Assembly (NCBI GenBank): GCA_021604585.1
Contig: BQJG01000016.1
Span: 1 to 55,915, forward strand
DNA from: Hyphococcus sp.
GTDB taxonomy: Bacteria; Pseudomonadota; Alphaproteobacteria; Caulobacterales; Parvularculaceae
Direction: 5' to 3'
Length of the DNA stretch: 55,915 nt
This document shows, in pieces, positions 42,025 through 51,442 of the stretch (within the stretch, counting starts at the first letter, position 1; each line of letters opens with the position of its first letter). The notes beneath the pieces were generated by a model. That model had not been told where the DNA came from. It searched no databases and was given only the letters and a program-made list of their open reading frames with translations. The translations under genes were made by a program, and so were the position numbers.

Positions 42025-42672
42025 ATGAACATAACGACAAAACTCATCGCTATTTCGAGCGCTGTTTCACTCACCGCACTAACGCTCGCTCATGCAGAGA
42101 CCCAAACTTTTGACTTCACTGGTTTTAGCGAGATCGACGCCTCCGCCGGCACAGACGTAAAAGTCACTGTCGGCGGCGACTATTCAATCCGTGCAGAAGG
42201 CGACGCCGAAGCGTTGGAGCGCCTGCGTGTTGAACTGCGTGGCGAAACCCTGAAAATCGGGCGTCAAAATGACCGGTCCTTTTTCACCATGGGGCGCAAA
42301 TGGCGGGTTATGGTTTATGTGACCACGCCGTCGCTTTCCGGCGTTGACGTTTCGAGCGGCGCCGACCTCACCGCGAGCGGGATTGACGCCAAGGAATTTA
42401 CGGCCTCCGTCTCAAGCGGCGCGGACGCGACATTGAGCGGAACCTGCAACAATCTGCGCGCGGATGGCAGCAGCGGCGCTGATCTCAAAGCCGCTGATTT
42501 GAAATGCAGCTCCGCCATTGCCGATGTCTCATCGGGCGCCGATCTCGATATTTATGCGTCGGACAGCGTTACGGCTGATGCTTCAAGCGGTGGCGACATC
42601 ACCGTGTATGGCGGTCCAAAAAACACCAATATCGACAAATCGTCAGGCGGCGGTGTTTCGATCCGCAACTAA
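42025..42672 (+). CDS. Secreted GIN-domain (DUF2807) protein, copy 2
   Basis: A 215-residue paralogue of the preceding gene with signal peptide MNITTKLIAISSAVSLTALTLAHAE, then TQTFDFTGFSEIDASAGTDVKV. Six SSGA/SSGG turns follow (DVSSGADLTA, SVSSGADATL, DGSSGADLKA, DVSSGADLDI, DASSGGDITV, KSSGGGVSI), spaced about 16-22 residues apart. Again it has two cysteines (GTCNN, LKCSS). AAAAGGGAAA precedes the ATG. It converges on alaS with only 6 bp between stops. The pair probably arose by tandem duplication. Confidence 0.88.
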   Translation: MNITTKLIAISSAVSLTALTLAHAETQTFDFTGFSEIDASAGTDVKVTVGGDYSIRAEGDAEALERLRVELRGETLKIGRQNDRSFFTMGRKWRVMVYVTTPSLSGVDVSSGADLTASGIDAKEFTASVSSGADATLSGTCNNLRADGSSGADLKAADLKCSSAIADVSSGADLDIYASDSVTADASSGGDITVYGGPKNTNIDKSSGGGVSIRN

Positions 42673-42678
42673 TCGCGT

Positions 42679-45333
42679 TTAACCGGCAATTGCCTGTTCG
42701 ATACTCTTAATGGCTGCGGCGGCGTTCGCGCCGTCGGGCCCTCCAGCCTGCGCCATGTCGGGCCGTCCGCCCCCGCCTTTGCCGCCGATCGCTTCGGCGC
42801 CCGCACGCACAAGATCAACCGCCGACAACCGCGCCTTCAGATCATCCGTAACGCCAACAGCAAGCGCCGCCTTGCCGTCATTTACGCCGACAAACGCCGC
42901 GACACCTGAGCCCATTTTTTGTTTCGCCTGATCAATAAGGCCGCGCAAATCCTTCGCCGCGACCCCCTCAAGCACACGGCCAACAAATTTCACGCCGCCA
43001 ATCTCGGTGATTTCATCGTCGGCGGAAGCGCTGCCGCCGCCAAGCGCCAACTGCTTTTTCGCCTCGGCCAATTCGCGTTCCAGTTTTTTGCGCTCAGCAA
43101 CCAGCGCTTCGACGCGAATGGGCAAATCGTCAATGGTGGTTTTTAAGGCGTCCGATGCTTGCCGCGCGAGCAAGGCTTGATCTTCCAGATAGACCCTTGC
43201 GGCTTCTCCGGTCAGCGCTTCAATCCGGCGGACCCCGGCCGACACGGCGCTCTCGCTGATAATCTTGAATAAGGCGATGTCGCCAGTTCGGCGCACATGG
43301 GTGCCGCCGCAAAGTTCAACAGAGAAGGGCTTTGCATCATCTGTTAGAGACTCGCCCATGCTCAGCACACGAACATCATCGTCATATTTCTCGCCAAAGA
43401 GCGCAATGGCGCCGGAATCAACCGCGTCATCATAGGACATGATCCGTGTTTCGACCGGCGAATTCTGACGAATAACCGCGTTGACGCGACGCTCAACCTC
43501 GGCGATGTCCGCTGCGCTAATGGCCTTTGGGTTGGTGATGTCGAACCGCATGCGGTCATGAGCGACGAGCGAGCCCTTTTGCGCAACATGCGCACCCAGG
43601 ACTTCGCGCAAGGCGGCGTGCGCCAAATGCGTGACCGAGTGATTGGCGCGAATGCGCTCGCGGCGCGGAATGTCGATGGCGAGATGAACGGCGTCGCCAG
43701 TCTTGACCGATCCTTTTTCAACCTTGCCGATATGCCCATGCAACGCGCCGGCGCGTTTTTTTACATCGTCAATGATGATGACAGCGCCGCTATCGGTTGT
43801 GATACGCCCGGCGTCGCCGGACTGACCGCCGGATTCTGCATAGAACGGCGTCTGGTTGACGATGATTTCAACCTTGTCTCCAACATTGGCGCTTTGGAAC
43901 GGTTTGCCGTTCTTAATTATTGCCTGCACGACGCCTTCGGCTGCATTGTGGATATACCCGAGAAACTCGCTGGCGCCATGTTCCGCCCGCAGGTCAAACC
44001 AGACACTTTCATCAGCGGTATCGCCGGAACCCGCCCAGGCGGCGCGCGCGGCTGTTTTCTGCGCCGCCATCGCCTTATCAAAGCCCTCAACATCAACCGC
44101 CCGGCCTTCGCGGCGCAACGCATCCTGGGTCAAGTCGAGCGGAAAACCAAAAGTGTCGTAGAGTTTGAACGCCGCCTCGCCCGGAAGCGCCGCATCTTTT
44201 GGAAGCTTCGAGGTTTCGTCTTCGAGCAATTTCAGGCCGCGATCGAGAAGGCTGCGGAATTTTTCTTCTTCCGAACGTAATGTCTCGACAATAAGCGGTT
44301 CCGCGCGAACAAGCTCTGGATAGGCGGCGCCCATTTCGCGCACCAGCACTGGCGCGATTCTCGCCAATAGCGGGTCACGGGCGCCAAGCCCATGCGCATA
44401 CCGCATGGCGCGGCGCATGATCCGGCGCAGCACATAGCCGCGCCCTTCATTCGACGGCCCCACACCGTCAGCGATTAAAAAGCTGGAGGCGCGCAGATGA
44501 TCCGCGATCACGCGATGCGCTGGCGCATCTGCGCCTTTGGCGGGACGGCCGGTAAGGTCTACCGACGCAGCAATCAGGATACGGAATAAATCAATATCAT
44601 AATTGTCGTGCACCCCTTGCAACACCGCCGCGATACGTTCCAGCCCCATACCTGTGTCTATAGACGGCCTGGGCAAGTCGCGCTGTTCACCTCCTGCCAC
44701 CCGCTCATACTGCATGAAAACGAGGTTCCAGATCTCGACAAACCGGTCGCCATCCTCATCCGGCGAGCCTGGCGGGCCGCCTGGAATATGATCGCCGTGA
44801 TCGTAGAAAATTTCAGAGCACGGCCCGCATGGTCCCGTATCGCCCATGGCCCAGAAATTGTCATTGGTTGGAATACGGATAATGCGCTGTTCGGGAAGTC
44901 CGGAAATTTTCCGCCACAGATCGAATGCCTCATCATCGGTGTGATACACAGTGACTGTCAGACGATCAGCCGCCAGTCCAAAGTCCTTGTTCACCAGCGT
45001 CCAGGCGGCGTTGATCGCCTCTTCCTTGAAATAATCGCCGAAGGAGAAATTGCCCAGCATTTCAAAAAAGGTGTGATGGCGCGCAGTATAACCGACATTG
45101 TCGAGGTCATTATGCTTGCCGCCGGCGCGCACGCATTTTTGCGAGCTCGCAGCGCGAACATAGTCACGCCTTTCGGCGCCGGTGAAAACATTCTTGAACG
45201 GCACCATGCCGGCGTTGACGAAAAGCAAGGTCGGATCGTTTTGCGGCACGAGCGGCGCGGACGGCACAGGCGTATGATCGCGTGCGGCGAAAAAGTCCAA
45301 AAACTGAGAGCGAATGTCTTTTAACGAAGTCAT
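42679..45333 (-). CDS. alaS: Alanyl-tRNA synthetase
   Basis: Charges tRNA-Ala. The 884-residue enzyme has the class II catalytic core (HHTFFEMLGNFSFGDYFKEEAI), the tRNA-recognition region, and the editing domain with zinc-binding HxxxH (ANHSVTHLAHAALREVLGAHVAQKGS) and CGGTHVRRTGDI. The C-terminal oligomerisation/C-Ala domain is rich in glycine (GGKGGGGRPDMAQAGG). The frame is open 22 codons further, but the family start TSLKDIRSQFLDFF places the ATG at 45331-45333. The gene often follows recA in alphaproteobacteria, as it roughly does here. Confidence 0.97.
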   Translation of the reverse strand: MTSLKDIRSQFLDFFAARDHTPVPSAPLVPQNDPTLLFVNAGMVPFKNVFTGAERRDYVRAASSQKCVRAGGKHNDLDNVGYTARHHTFFEMLGNFSFGDYFKEEAINAAWTLVNKDFGLAADRLTVTVYHTDDEAFDLWRKISGLPEQRIIRIPTNDNFWAMGDTGPCGPCSEIFYDHGDHIPGGPPGSPDEDGDRFVEIWNLVFMQYERVAGGEQRDLPRPSIDTGMGLERIAAVLQGVHDNYDIDLFRILIAASVDLTGRPAKGADAPAHRVIADHLRASSFLIADGVGPSNEGRGYVLRRIMRRAMRYAHGLGARDPLLARIAPVLVREMGAAYPELVRAEPLIVETLRSEEEKFRSLLDRGLKLLEDETSKLPKDAALPGEAAFKLYDTFGFPLDLTQDALRREGRAVDVEGFDKAMAAQKTAARAAWAGSGDTADESVWFDLRAEHGASEFLGYIHNAAEGVVQAIIKNGKPFQSANVGDKVEIIVNQTPFYAESGGQSGDAGRITTDSGAVIIIDDVKKRAGALHGHIGKVEKGSVKTGDAVHLAIDIPRRERIRANHSVTHLAHAALREVLGAHVAQKGSLVAHDRMRFDITNPKAISAADIAEVERRVNAVIRQNSPVETRIMSYDDAVDSGAIALFGEKYDDDVRVLSMGESLTDDAKPFSVELCGGTHVRRTGDIALFKIISESAVSAGVRRIEALTGEAARVYLEDQALLARQASDALKTTIDDLPIRVEALVAERKKLERELAEAKKQLALGGGSASADDEITEIGGVKFVGRVLEGVAAKDLRGLIDQAKQKMGSGVAAFVGVNDGKAALAVGVTDDLKARLSAVDLVRAGAEAIGGKGGGGRPDMAQAGGPDGANAAAAIKSIEQAIAG

Positions 45334-45493
45334 TTGGCGCCTGCCTGCCCGAAGAAATATGGCGCGACCGGCGGCGGGCAATAGCCACTGACTGCGCAAG
45401 AAGAAACCGCGCCAGCAAAGAACTGCCAGCGCGGTGAAGGTCTTAAGCTGATGACGCCCGCCCGTCTAGGCAGGCGCGGCCAGGCGGCGGCCG

Positions 45494-45862
45494 CTAGGTC
45501 ATGCAGAAGAAATTCAGCTTGTTGCCATCGGGATCGCGGAAATATCCCGCGTAAAAGGTATCGCCGCGGGGGCCCGCCGGTCCCTCATCGGTCGCCCCCA
45601 GCGATATCGCCTTTTTATAGAGCTTGTCGACCGTTTCCGGTTTGTCGCAGGCAAGCGCAATCATCGTTCCATTGCCGATGGTCGCGGCGTTGCCGTCGAA
45701 AGGTTTTATAACGCCCAGGCCCGGCTTATCCATGCTTGCGCCCCAGGCGATAAAATTATCGCCTTCCATCATGCGTTTGGCGCCAATTTCGCCAAGCAGT
45801 GCGTCGTAAAACTTGGCGGCTTTTTCTATGTCGTTCGTCCCGAGGGTAACGTATCCAATCAT
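45494..45862 (-). CDS. VOC-family (glyoxalase/bleomycin resistance fold) protein
   Basis: A 122-residue protein with the paired beta-alpha-beta-beta-beta modules of the VOC superfamily. It starts MIGYVTLGTNDIEKAAKFYDALLGEIGAKR and ends FYAGYFRDPDGNKLNFFCMT, where FRDPDGNKLNF is the conserved metal-ligand strand. Substrate and metal are not predictable. The ATG is at 45860-45862, with a GGAGAGA site upstream. It lies between recA and alaS on the same strand. Confidence 0.88.
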   Translation of the reverse strand: MIGYVTLGTNDIEKAAKFYDALLGEIGAKRMMEGDNFIAWGASMDKPGLGVIKPFDGNAATIGNGTMIALACDKPETVDKLYKKAISLGATDEGPAGPRGDTFYAGYFRDPDGNKLNFFCMT

Positions 45863-46194
45863 GTCTCTCTCCGTTGGTTGAATGAATCTGCAAACGAAAG
45901 CGCGGGTTTTTGGCGGCGCGCGGCCAGGTTTAACTGAACCGGGGTCAAGGCTGGCGGAGACCAGCGCGCCGCTGAGAACGGCCTGACCATGCTCCGGTCG
46001 AAGTATCAGAGAAAGCTCTATGAGCAGCCGTTCGGTCTTGACGCGTTCAACTGTAAGTTACTTGTGAGCTGAGCGCTTTATACGCGGCAATTACTCGTAA
46101 TTTCTATGCGCTCCTCATGCCGTCAAATTCGCCTGCTCTGCGAATTGACGGCACCAGGAAGTTTGTTCGCTCCAGCCAATCAGCTTTTGTTAAA
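45863..46194. other. 332-bp intergenic region with a hairpin near the recA 3' end
   Basis: I see no gene here. The notable element is a bulged hairpin at 46119-46152: GCCGTCAAATTCGC, a 7-base loop, then GCGAATTGACGGC. The stem has 13 pairs with one unpaired A, and it lies about 43 bp beyond the recA stop. No T-run follows on the minus strand, so it is not a standard intrinsic terminator. It may protect the recA mRNA 3' end. Confidence 0.5.
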
Positions 46195-47277
46195 TCAAGC
46201 CTCAGCAGCGAGACTGTCACCGTCTTCACCACTGTCGCCGACGAGCAACTCTTCGGCCACTAGACCGGCATTGGCGCGAATAGACTTTTCGATGGTATTG
46301 GCGATATCCGGATTATCGCGCAGGAACTGTTTGGCGTTTTCACGCCCCTGCCCAAGCCGCTCGGAATTATAGGAGAACCAGGACCCCGATTTTTCAACCA
46401 CATTGGCCTTGACGCCCAGATCAATCAGTTCGCCCATTTTCGAAACGCCTTCGCCATACATGATGTCGAATTCGACCTGCTTAAAGGGCGGCGCCACTTT
46501 GTTTTTGACGACTTTCACGCGCGTCTGGTTTCCGACCACGTCCTCGCCCTGCTTGATGGCGCCGATGCGGCGAATATCGAGGCGCACGGAGGAATAAAAT
46601 TTCAGCGCATTGCCGCCGGTCGTTGTTTCCGGCGAACCGAACATCACGCCGATCTTCATGCGGATCTGGTTGATGAAGATCACCAGCGTATTGGATTTAG
46701 AAATCGAGCCCGTCAGCTTGCGCAACGCCTGGCTCATCAATCGCGCTTGAAGGCCCGGAAGGGAATCGCCCATCTCGCCTTCCAGTTCAGCGCGCGGCGT
46801 CAGCGCTGCAACGGAGTCGATAATCAACACATCGACCGCGCCGGACCGCACCAGCGTGTCAGCGATTTCAAGCGCCTGCTCGCCCGTGTCCGGCTGTGAA
46901 ATCAAAAGCTCGTCGAGATTAACCCCGAGCTTTTGCGCATAGACCGGATCAAGCGCATGTTCGGCGTCGATGAAAGCGGCGGTGCCGCCGGCCTTTTGCG
47001 TCTCGGCCGCCACATGCAGGGTCAGCGTCGTCTTACCAGAGCTTTCCGGGCCGTAAATTTCGACCACCCGGCCCTTTGGCAGACCGCCAATGCCGAGCGC
47101 GATATCGAGCCCGAGAGAGCCGGTGGAAATGGATTCAATGTCGACGACGTTCTTGTCGCCCAGACGCATCAGCGAGCCCTTGCCAAAAGCCTTGTCGATC
47201 TGGGAAATCGCTGCTTCCAGCGCTTTTGATTTGTCCACGTCGCCCGCTCCCACTACTCGCAATCCGCCTTTAATCAC
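46195..47277 (-). CDS. recA: Recombinase RecA
   Basis: ATP-dependent DNA strand-exchange protein that also triggers LexA self-cleavage. It has 360 residues with the Walker A motif GPESSGKT (76-83), the FIDAEHALDPVYAQKLGVN segment, the L1/L2 loops and the basic C-terminal domain ending in acidic residues (GEDGDSLAAEA). The start is a GTG (47275-47277) preceded by GGAGG at good spacing. An unusually AT-rich leader (about 47330-47420) lies upstream and contains a LexA-box-like sequence. Confidence 0.97.
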   Translation of the reverse strand: MIKGGLRVVGAGDVDKSKALEAAISQIDKAFGKGSLMRLGDKNVVDIESISTGSLGLDIALGIGGLPKGRVVEIYGPESSGKTTLTLHVAAETQKAGGTAAFIDAEHALDPVYAQKLGVNLDELLISQPDTGEQALEIADTLVRSGAVDVLIIDSVAALTPRAELEGEMGDSLPGLQARLMSQALRKLTGSISKSNTLVIFINQIRMKIGVMFGSPETTTGGNALKFYSSVRLDIRRIGAIKQGEDVVGNQTRVKVVKNKVAPPFKQVEFDIMYGEGVSKMGELIDLGVKANVVEKSGSWFSYNSERLGQGRENAKQFLRDNPDIANTIEKSIRANAGLVAEELLVGDSGEDGDSLAAEA

Positions 47278-47392
47278 TGCCGCCTCCGTTGCCCGAACAG
47301 GAACCCTCCTGTCAATGAACCGCCTATGTACGCTTTTTGTTCTTTTTTTGCAAGACTTTTATATAGCTGAAAATAAAGAGTTTTTCAGATTT

Positions 47393-47407
47393 GTTCTAAT
47401 TTTGTAC
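47393..47407. promoter_or_regulatory. LexA-box-like site upstream of recA
   Basis: GTTC-TAATTTT-GTAC matches the alphaproteobacterial SOS box GTTC-N7-GTTC at seven of eight defined bases. It lies 116-130 bp upstream of the recA start, in an AT-rich stretch. The one mismatch and the distance keep this tentative. Confidence 0.45.
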
Positions 47408-47484
47408 AAAAATTTGGGTGAGCGAGATTATGCTCTTGTGACAAGCACTATCCCCGCACCGCGAATCGCCGCTCGGCCGCCCTC

Positions 47485-48408
47485 CTACCCGCGCTGTTCG
47501 CCGGCGAGGTAGCGATAAGCGACGCCGCTGGCGGCGGTGCTGAACGCAAACGAAACGACCGTATAGAGATAGGTCGAGACGATATACGGCCAGAAGCCCG
47601 GCGAGGACCGGTCATAGAGGCTGGATTCGATGGACAACATCTTCTGTTCGATTTCCTGCATTGCAGCTTCGTCGGCGCCGGCGGCGATCATCTCCGGGAT
47701 CAGACTGAGAAAATCGCCAACGGCGAACATCACATAGACCACGCAAATCACCATCAGGATGATCATCCAGAGCAGCCAGTAAAAGAACAGGTTCCACGCA
47801 TTGCCTTTGGTCAGCGACCAGGAGCGGGCAATGCCAATCGTTCGCTCACCGACGGAGGCGGGAAAAACGACGGACATCCGCAGCATGAACCAGATAACCG
47901 CAACGCCAAACGCCAGTGACAGAACCAGCATGATGATGCCGCCCACCGCCTGCGACACCATTGCGGAGACGATGCCGACCACCATGATTGCGAGCATGCC
48001 GACAACGGACAGAAGTATCGCCATGACGATAAGCAAAATATAGCTGATGAGCACGCGAAACTCGTCGCCGCCGAACCACAGATAGAACGGCAGGCGCGGC
48101 GCCTCGCCCCGAACCACATGGCGCAGCACGCCGGCGATCAGCATCGGATAAAAAATCGCCGAGGCGAGATAGAGAAACCCGGTAGCCTTCAGATTTTCGC
48201 CCATCGCCGCCATCATCGCCGCCTGACCGGGCGCGTCGCCTTCGGCCATGGCCATGTTCATCTGCGCATCCAGCATCGACGGCGCCACATAGACGAAGAC
48301 CGCCATCAACAGCAGCGCCGGCAGCCAGCTGATCCGCAGCAAGGTCAAGAAATGCGTTACGACATAGGCAATGGACGCACCGAATGCGCTGAAAGCAGGA
48401 AGTCTCAT
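47485..48408 (-). CDS. Multi-pass membrane protein of unknown function
   Basis: A 307-residue inner-membrane protein with about six hydrophobic segments (roughly 12-40, 85-110, 122-150, 152-180, 208-235 and 275-300), rich in Met and Ile. A short charged loop at about 240-262 (EMIAAGADEAAMQEIEQKML) may be a periplasmic or cytoplasmic helix. I use the ATG at 48406-48408 with AGGGGCGG upstream; the frame is open 11 codons longer. The fold resembles glycerophosphodiester-phosphodiesterase membrane-domain-like proteins only loosely, so no function is assigned. Confidence 0.7.
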   Translation of the reverse strand: MRLPAFSAFGASIAYVVTHFLTLLRISWLPALLLMAVFVYVAPSMLDAQMNMAMAEGDAPGQAAMMAAMGENLKATGFLYLASAIFYPMLIAGVLRHVVRGEAPRLPFYLWFGGDEFRVLISYILLIVMAILLSVVGMLAIMVVGIVSAMVSQAVGGIIMLVLSLAFGVAVIWFMLRMSVVFPASVGERTIGIARSWSLTKGNAWNLFFYWLLWMIILMVICVVYVMFAVGDFLSLIPEMIAAGADEAAMQEIEQKMLSIESSLYDRSSPGFWPYIVSTYLYTVVSFAFSTAASGVAYRYLAGEQRG

Positions 48409-48656
48409 AGCCGCCCCTCTCAATGCGGGCGCCGCCCGCATTCGCTGTAATTGCGCGAGCTGGCAATGGGCGCGCGCATGGTTTTCCCTCTTGGCAGTCT
48501 AGCCCGAAATTACAGAAAATACACCTCGCCGATGCGGCCGGGATCACGCGGTAACGATAATCGCGCTGGAACCGTAAGGTTCTCTTGCCGCTGGATATAC
48601 GCTAATAGTAGCGCCAAATTCGCCTGTCGGATGTGACAGTCTCAAGAAGGTCAATC

Positions 48657-50768
48657 ATGAGCCGTATTTTTTTCTTTCTCGTCGCCTTGGTCGCTGTGGC
48701 GTTAGCAGTGCTCCTGTTCCTTCCGGGGCTAATCCCGGTGGCGGCGTTCAAGCCACAGATTGAGGCGCAAGCTTCCGCCGCGCTTGGCCGTGACGTCACG
48801 ATTGGCGACAAACTTTCCTTCCGGATCTTTCCGCGCACCGCCTTTCAGGTGGACAACCTGGAAGTCGCGAACGCCGAAGGGTTTGACGGCGACTATCTGG
48901 TGCGGGTGGAAGCGGCGGATATTGGCGTCAAATTGATACCGCTCTTATCAAAATCCGTTGAGATCGACCGCTTCGTGTTGACGCGCCCTGACATTCGCCT
49001 GGCGCGCGCGAAAAATGGCGCAGTAAACTGGAACCTCGCGCGCACCAATGACGACGCCGAAGCGAGTGCTGAAACCAGCTCCAGCGGGAGCCTGCGTGAA
49101 TTGAAACTCGGCGACGTCCGCATTGTCGAAGGCGCGGCGCAGTTTGCAGATGCGGCTGCGGGCAAGATCTATGCCGCCAGCAATATCGATTTGAAGGTCG
49201 TACTTAAAAGCCTCGCTGAACCGCTGGAAGCGAAAGGCACGATGGTTTTTCAGGACGCGCCCGCCAGCGTCGATTTGGTGCTGACAAGCCTCGCCGAGAT
49301 GATGGCGAACGAACCCAGCAATTTGAAACTCGATTTGACAATTGGCGACTCCAGCATGGGCGCCGATCTGTCCATCGCAACGAAAGAGGGCTTGCGTTAT
49401 TCCGGCCCGGCAAGCCTTTCGGCGCCTGACCTGCCAGCCTTCGCTGCATTGGCGGGAACCCCGCTGGCCGACGCGCCGGGCTTCGACAATCTTTCGGTCA
49501 AAGGCAACATTGACGGCGGCGACACCTCCATGCGGCTCGAAAACGCCGACATCACATTTGACGAGATCACCGCCCAAGGCGCCATAACGCTGAACTGGGC
49601 TGGCGTGCGCCCGAAAGCCAGCGGCGTTCTGTCTACGGACAAGCTTGACCTTCGCCCCTATATGCCGCCGCCCGCACAAAGCACCGAAGGCTTCCCGGCA
49701 TGGTCGGATGCAAAAATGGATTTCGCCAGCCTCGGCAATGTCGATGCGGATTTTGATATTTCGACCAACTCAATCTTCATCAACGATCTCGAATTTGGCG
49801 AGAGCCGCATCAAACTCACCATCGACGCCGGCCGCATGACGGCTGAGATTCCCGAGCTTTCCATGTATGGCGGTCAGGGGTCCGGACGCATGGTGGTGAA
49901 TGCCCGCGGCGCAACGCCATCCTTCGCAGGAAATTTTGATGTCGGCGCCGTGAAGGCGCAGCCATTGTCGGCTGACCTTTTAAAGCATGACAATCTTTTG
50001 GGCGTCGGTTCATTCAAACTGAACTTCAATGCAACAGGCGCAAGCCAGTCGGCGATCATGAGTTCAATTGTCGGTTCCGGCGGGTTTGACCTCGCCGATG
50101 GCGCGTTGAAAGGCGTCAACATTGCGGCATTGGTGCGGGCCGTCGGCGAATTTCAGGAAGGGTTTAATCCGGCTGCCTTGCAACGCGCGGTGGCACAGGC
50201 GCGCGGCCCCACGGAGCAAACCGATTTCTCCGAGTTTCTGTCTGACTTCTCCATCACAAATGGCCTTGTCAACGCACCGACGATCACCTTGAACGGGCCA
50301 TATCTCGCCATGACCGGCAATGGCACGATCAATTTGGCGGCGCAGACAATCGACTTGCGTTTGCTGCCCAAAGGCACGTCGAAAATGAATGGAGAAGGCG
50401 GTAAATCAATCACGGTTCCGGTGCGCGTTGGCGGCACCTTCTCCAAACCCACCATCGCGATTGATGCGGAAACCCTTGCGCGCACCGGCCTGCAGCGCAC
50501 GCTGCAAAATGTGCTGAGCGGCCGCGAGAAAAAAGAAGATGGCGCTGAAGGAGCAGCCGAAGAAGAAAAAGATCCGGCGCGCACCCTGCTCGAAGGCATC
50601 CTCGGCGGCCAGCAGAAGAAGACCGATGAACAAGGCGACCCGAATGGCGGTCAGGAAGCGAATACTCAATCAACAGAAGAAGTCCTGATCAATCAGGGAT
50701 TGAACGCTCTGTTCAGTAAAAAGAAAGCCGCTGAAGAACCGGCGAAAGAAGAAACGCCAGAACAATAA
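48657..50768 (+). CDS. AsmA-family protein (outer-membrane biogenesis / bridge-like)
   Basis: A 703-residue inner-membrane-anchored periplasmic protein of the AsmA family. It has one N-terminal helix (about 4-29), then the AsmA N-terminal domain (FKPQIEAQASAALGRDVTIGDKLSFRIFPRTAFQVDNLEVAN). A long beta-rich repeat region follows, then the AsmA C-terminal domain (SIVGSGGFDLADGALKGVNIAALVR and GPYLAMTGNGTINLAAQTIDLRLLP). The tail (about 620-703) is low-complexity and highly charged (E/K/Q/G). The family is tied to lipid transport between membranes. The ATG at 48657 follows AAGAAGG. Confidence 0.92.
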   Translation: MSRIFFFLVALVAVALAVLLFLPGLIPVAAFKPQIEAQASAALGRDVTIGDKLSFRIFPRTAFQVDNLEVANAEGFDGDYLVRVEAADIGVKLIPLLSKSVEIDRFVLTRPDIRLARAKNGAVNWNLARTNDDAEASAETSSSGSLRELKLGDVRIVEGAAQFADAAAGKIYAASNIDLKVVLKSLAEPLEAKGTMVFQDAPASVDLVLTSLAEMMANEPSNLKLDLTIGDSSMGADLSIATKEGLRYSGPASLSAPDLPAFAALAGTPLADAPGFDNLSVKGNIDGGDTSMRLENADITFDEITAQGAITLNWAGVRPKASGVLSTDKLDLRPYMPPPAQSTEGFPAWSDAKMDFASLGNVDADFDISTNSIFINDLEFGESRIKLTIDAGRMTAEIPELSMYGGQGSGRMVVNARGATPSFAGNFDVGAVKAQPLSADLLKHDNLLGVGSFKLNFNATGASQSAIMSSIVGSGGFDLADGALKGVNIAALVRAVGEFQEGFNPAALQRAVAQARGPTEQTDFSEFLSDFSITNGLVNAPTITLNGPYLAMTGNGTINLAAQTIDLRLLPKGTSKMNGEGGKSITVPVRVGGTFSKPTIAIDAETLARTGLQRTLQNVLSGREKKEDGAEGAAEEEKDPARTLLEGILGGQQKKTDEQGDPNGGQEANTQSTEEVLINQGLNALFSKKKAAEEPAKEETPEQ

Positions 50769-50779
50769 CGGCCAAGAAA

Positions 50780-50815
50780 AAAACCCGCCTTGTCTCATCG
50801 GACGAGGCGGGTTTT
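50780..50815. terminator. Bidirectional terminator after the AsmA gene
   Basis: AAAACCCGCCT (50780-50790) pairs with AGGCGGGTTTT (50805-50815); an inner GTC/GAC extension closes the loop. A-rich and T-rich flanks allow use by the AsmA gene and the convergent small membrane gene. Confidence 0.88.
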
Positions 50816-50849
50816 CGTTTCCTCCCGGTCCACTTCGACCGGTTCTGTA

Positions 50850-51224
50850 TTATCCGTGTGCGCCGGGATCAGGGCATTCTGATTTTGGCCGGCGCATCAA
50901 CATCACTATCAAGATAATCGCGATCAACGGCGAGCCGACGATAAACAATGTCATGGCGACCGCACCGCCTGCTGCGACAAGTCCGATCAGCGCGCCGATC
51001 AGGCCGACAACCAAGCCGAAGACGGTAGCAATCAGGCCCACGATAAGCGCTGCAAGACCGCCAAAGCCTGCGGCCATGGATTCTGCGACCGTGAGCTGCG
51101 GATCGCCATAGAAATAAGCGCCGACGGATAGCGCCGCGCCCAGAAATAAAATCATGATCACCGGCGCCATAACCCAGGCCATGCCGCTGGACCGCGCTGG
51201 TTCTCGATAGTCGGAAGTCGTCAT
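50850..51224 (-). CDS. Small membrane protein of unknown function (124 aa)
   Basis: A 124-residue protein with two or three hydrophobic segments (about 15-38, 55-85 and 87-110), very rich in Gly/Ala/Val/Ile, and a short charged C-terminus (RRPKSECPDPGAHG). There is no recognisable domain. The ATG at 51222-51224 is preceded by AAAGGGG, a reasonable ribosome binding site. It converges on the AsmA gene, with the shared terminator between them. Confidence 0.65.
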   Translation of the reverse strand: MTTSDYREPARSSGMAWVMAPVIMILFLGAALSVGAYFYGDPQLTVAESMAAGFGGLAALIVGLIATVFGLVVGLIGALIGLVAAGGAVAMTLFIVGSPLIAIILIVMLMRRPKSECPDPGAHG

Positions 51225-51442
51225 TTTCGCACCCCTTTCAAACGGATTTCCCGTTCGCCTTTTCCTTTGGTGTGTTCTCTTACGCCTTACTGACCCACAA
51301 CATGGGACTTTCCCGCAATCAGCTCAAGCCGATTTGAGCGCAGACCAGCGCAAGTCACCCCCGACTCGTCGATTCAGACGCCTTGCCGCCCGGATATGGC
51401 TTTGCTAGGCCCGTGCCCTCTGCACTGAACAGAAGGATTAAC

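Noticed and set aside
41321..42672. DNA-level tandem repeat in the GIN genes
   Set aside because: The repetition is in protein turns (SSG); the DNA codons vary and there is no clean nucleotide repeat unit.
43558..45324. Plus-strand frames of about 240 residues opposite alaS
   Set aside because: Antisense shadows of alaS in a GC-rich genome, with no ribosome binding site or domain.
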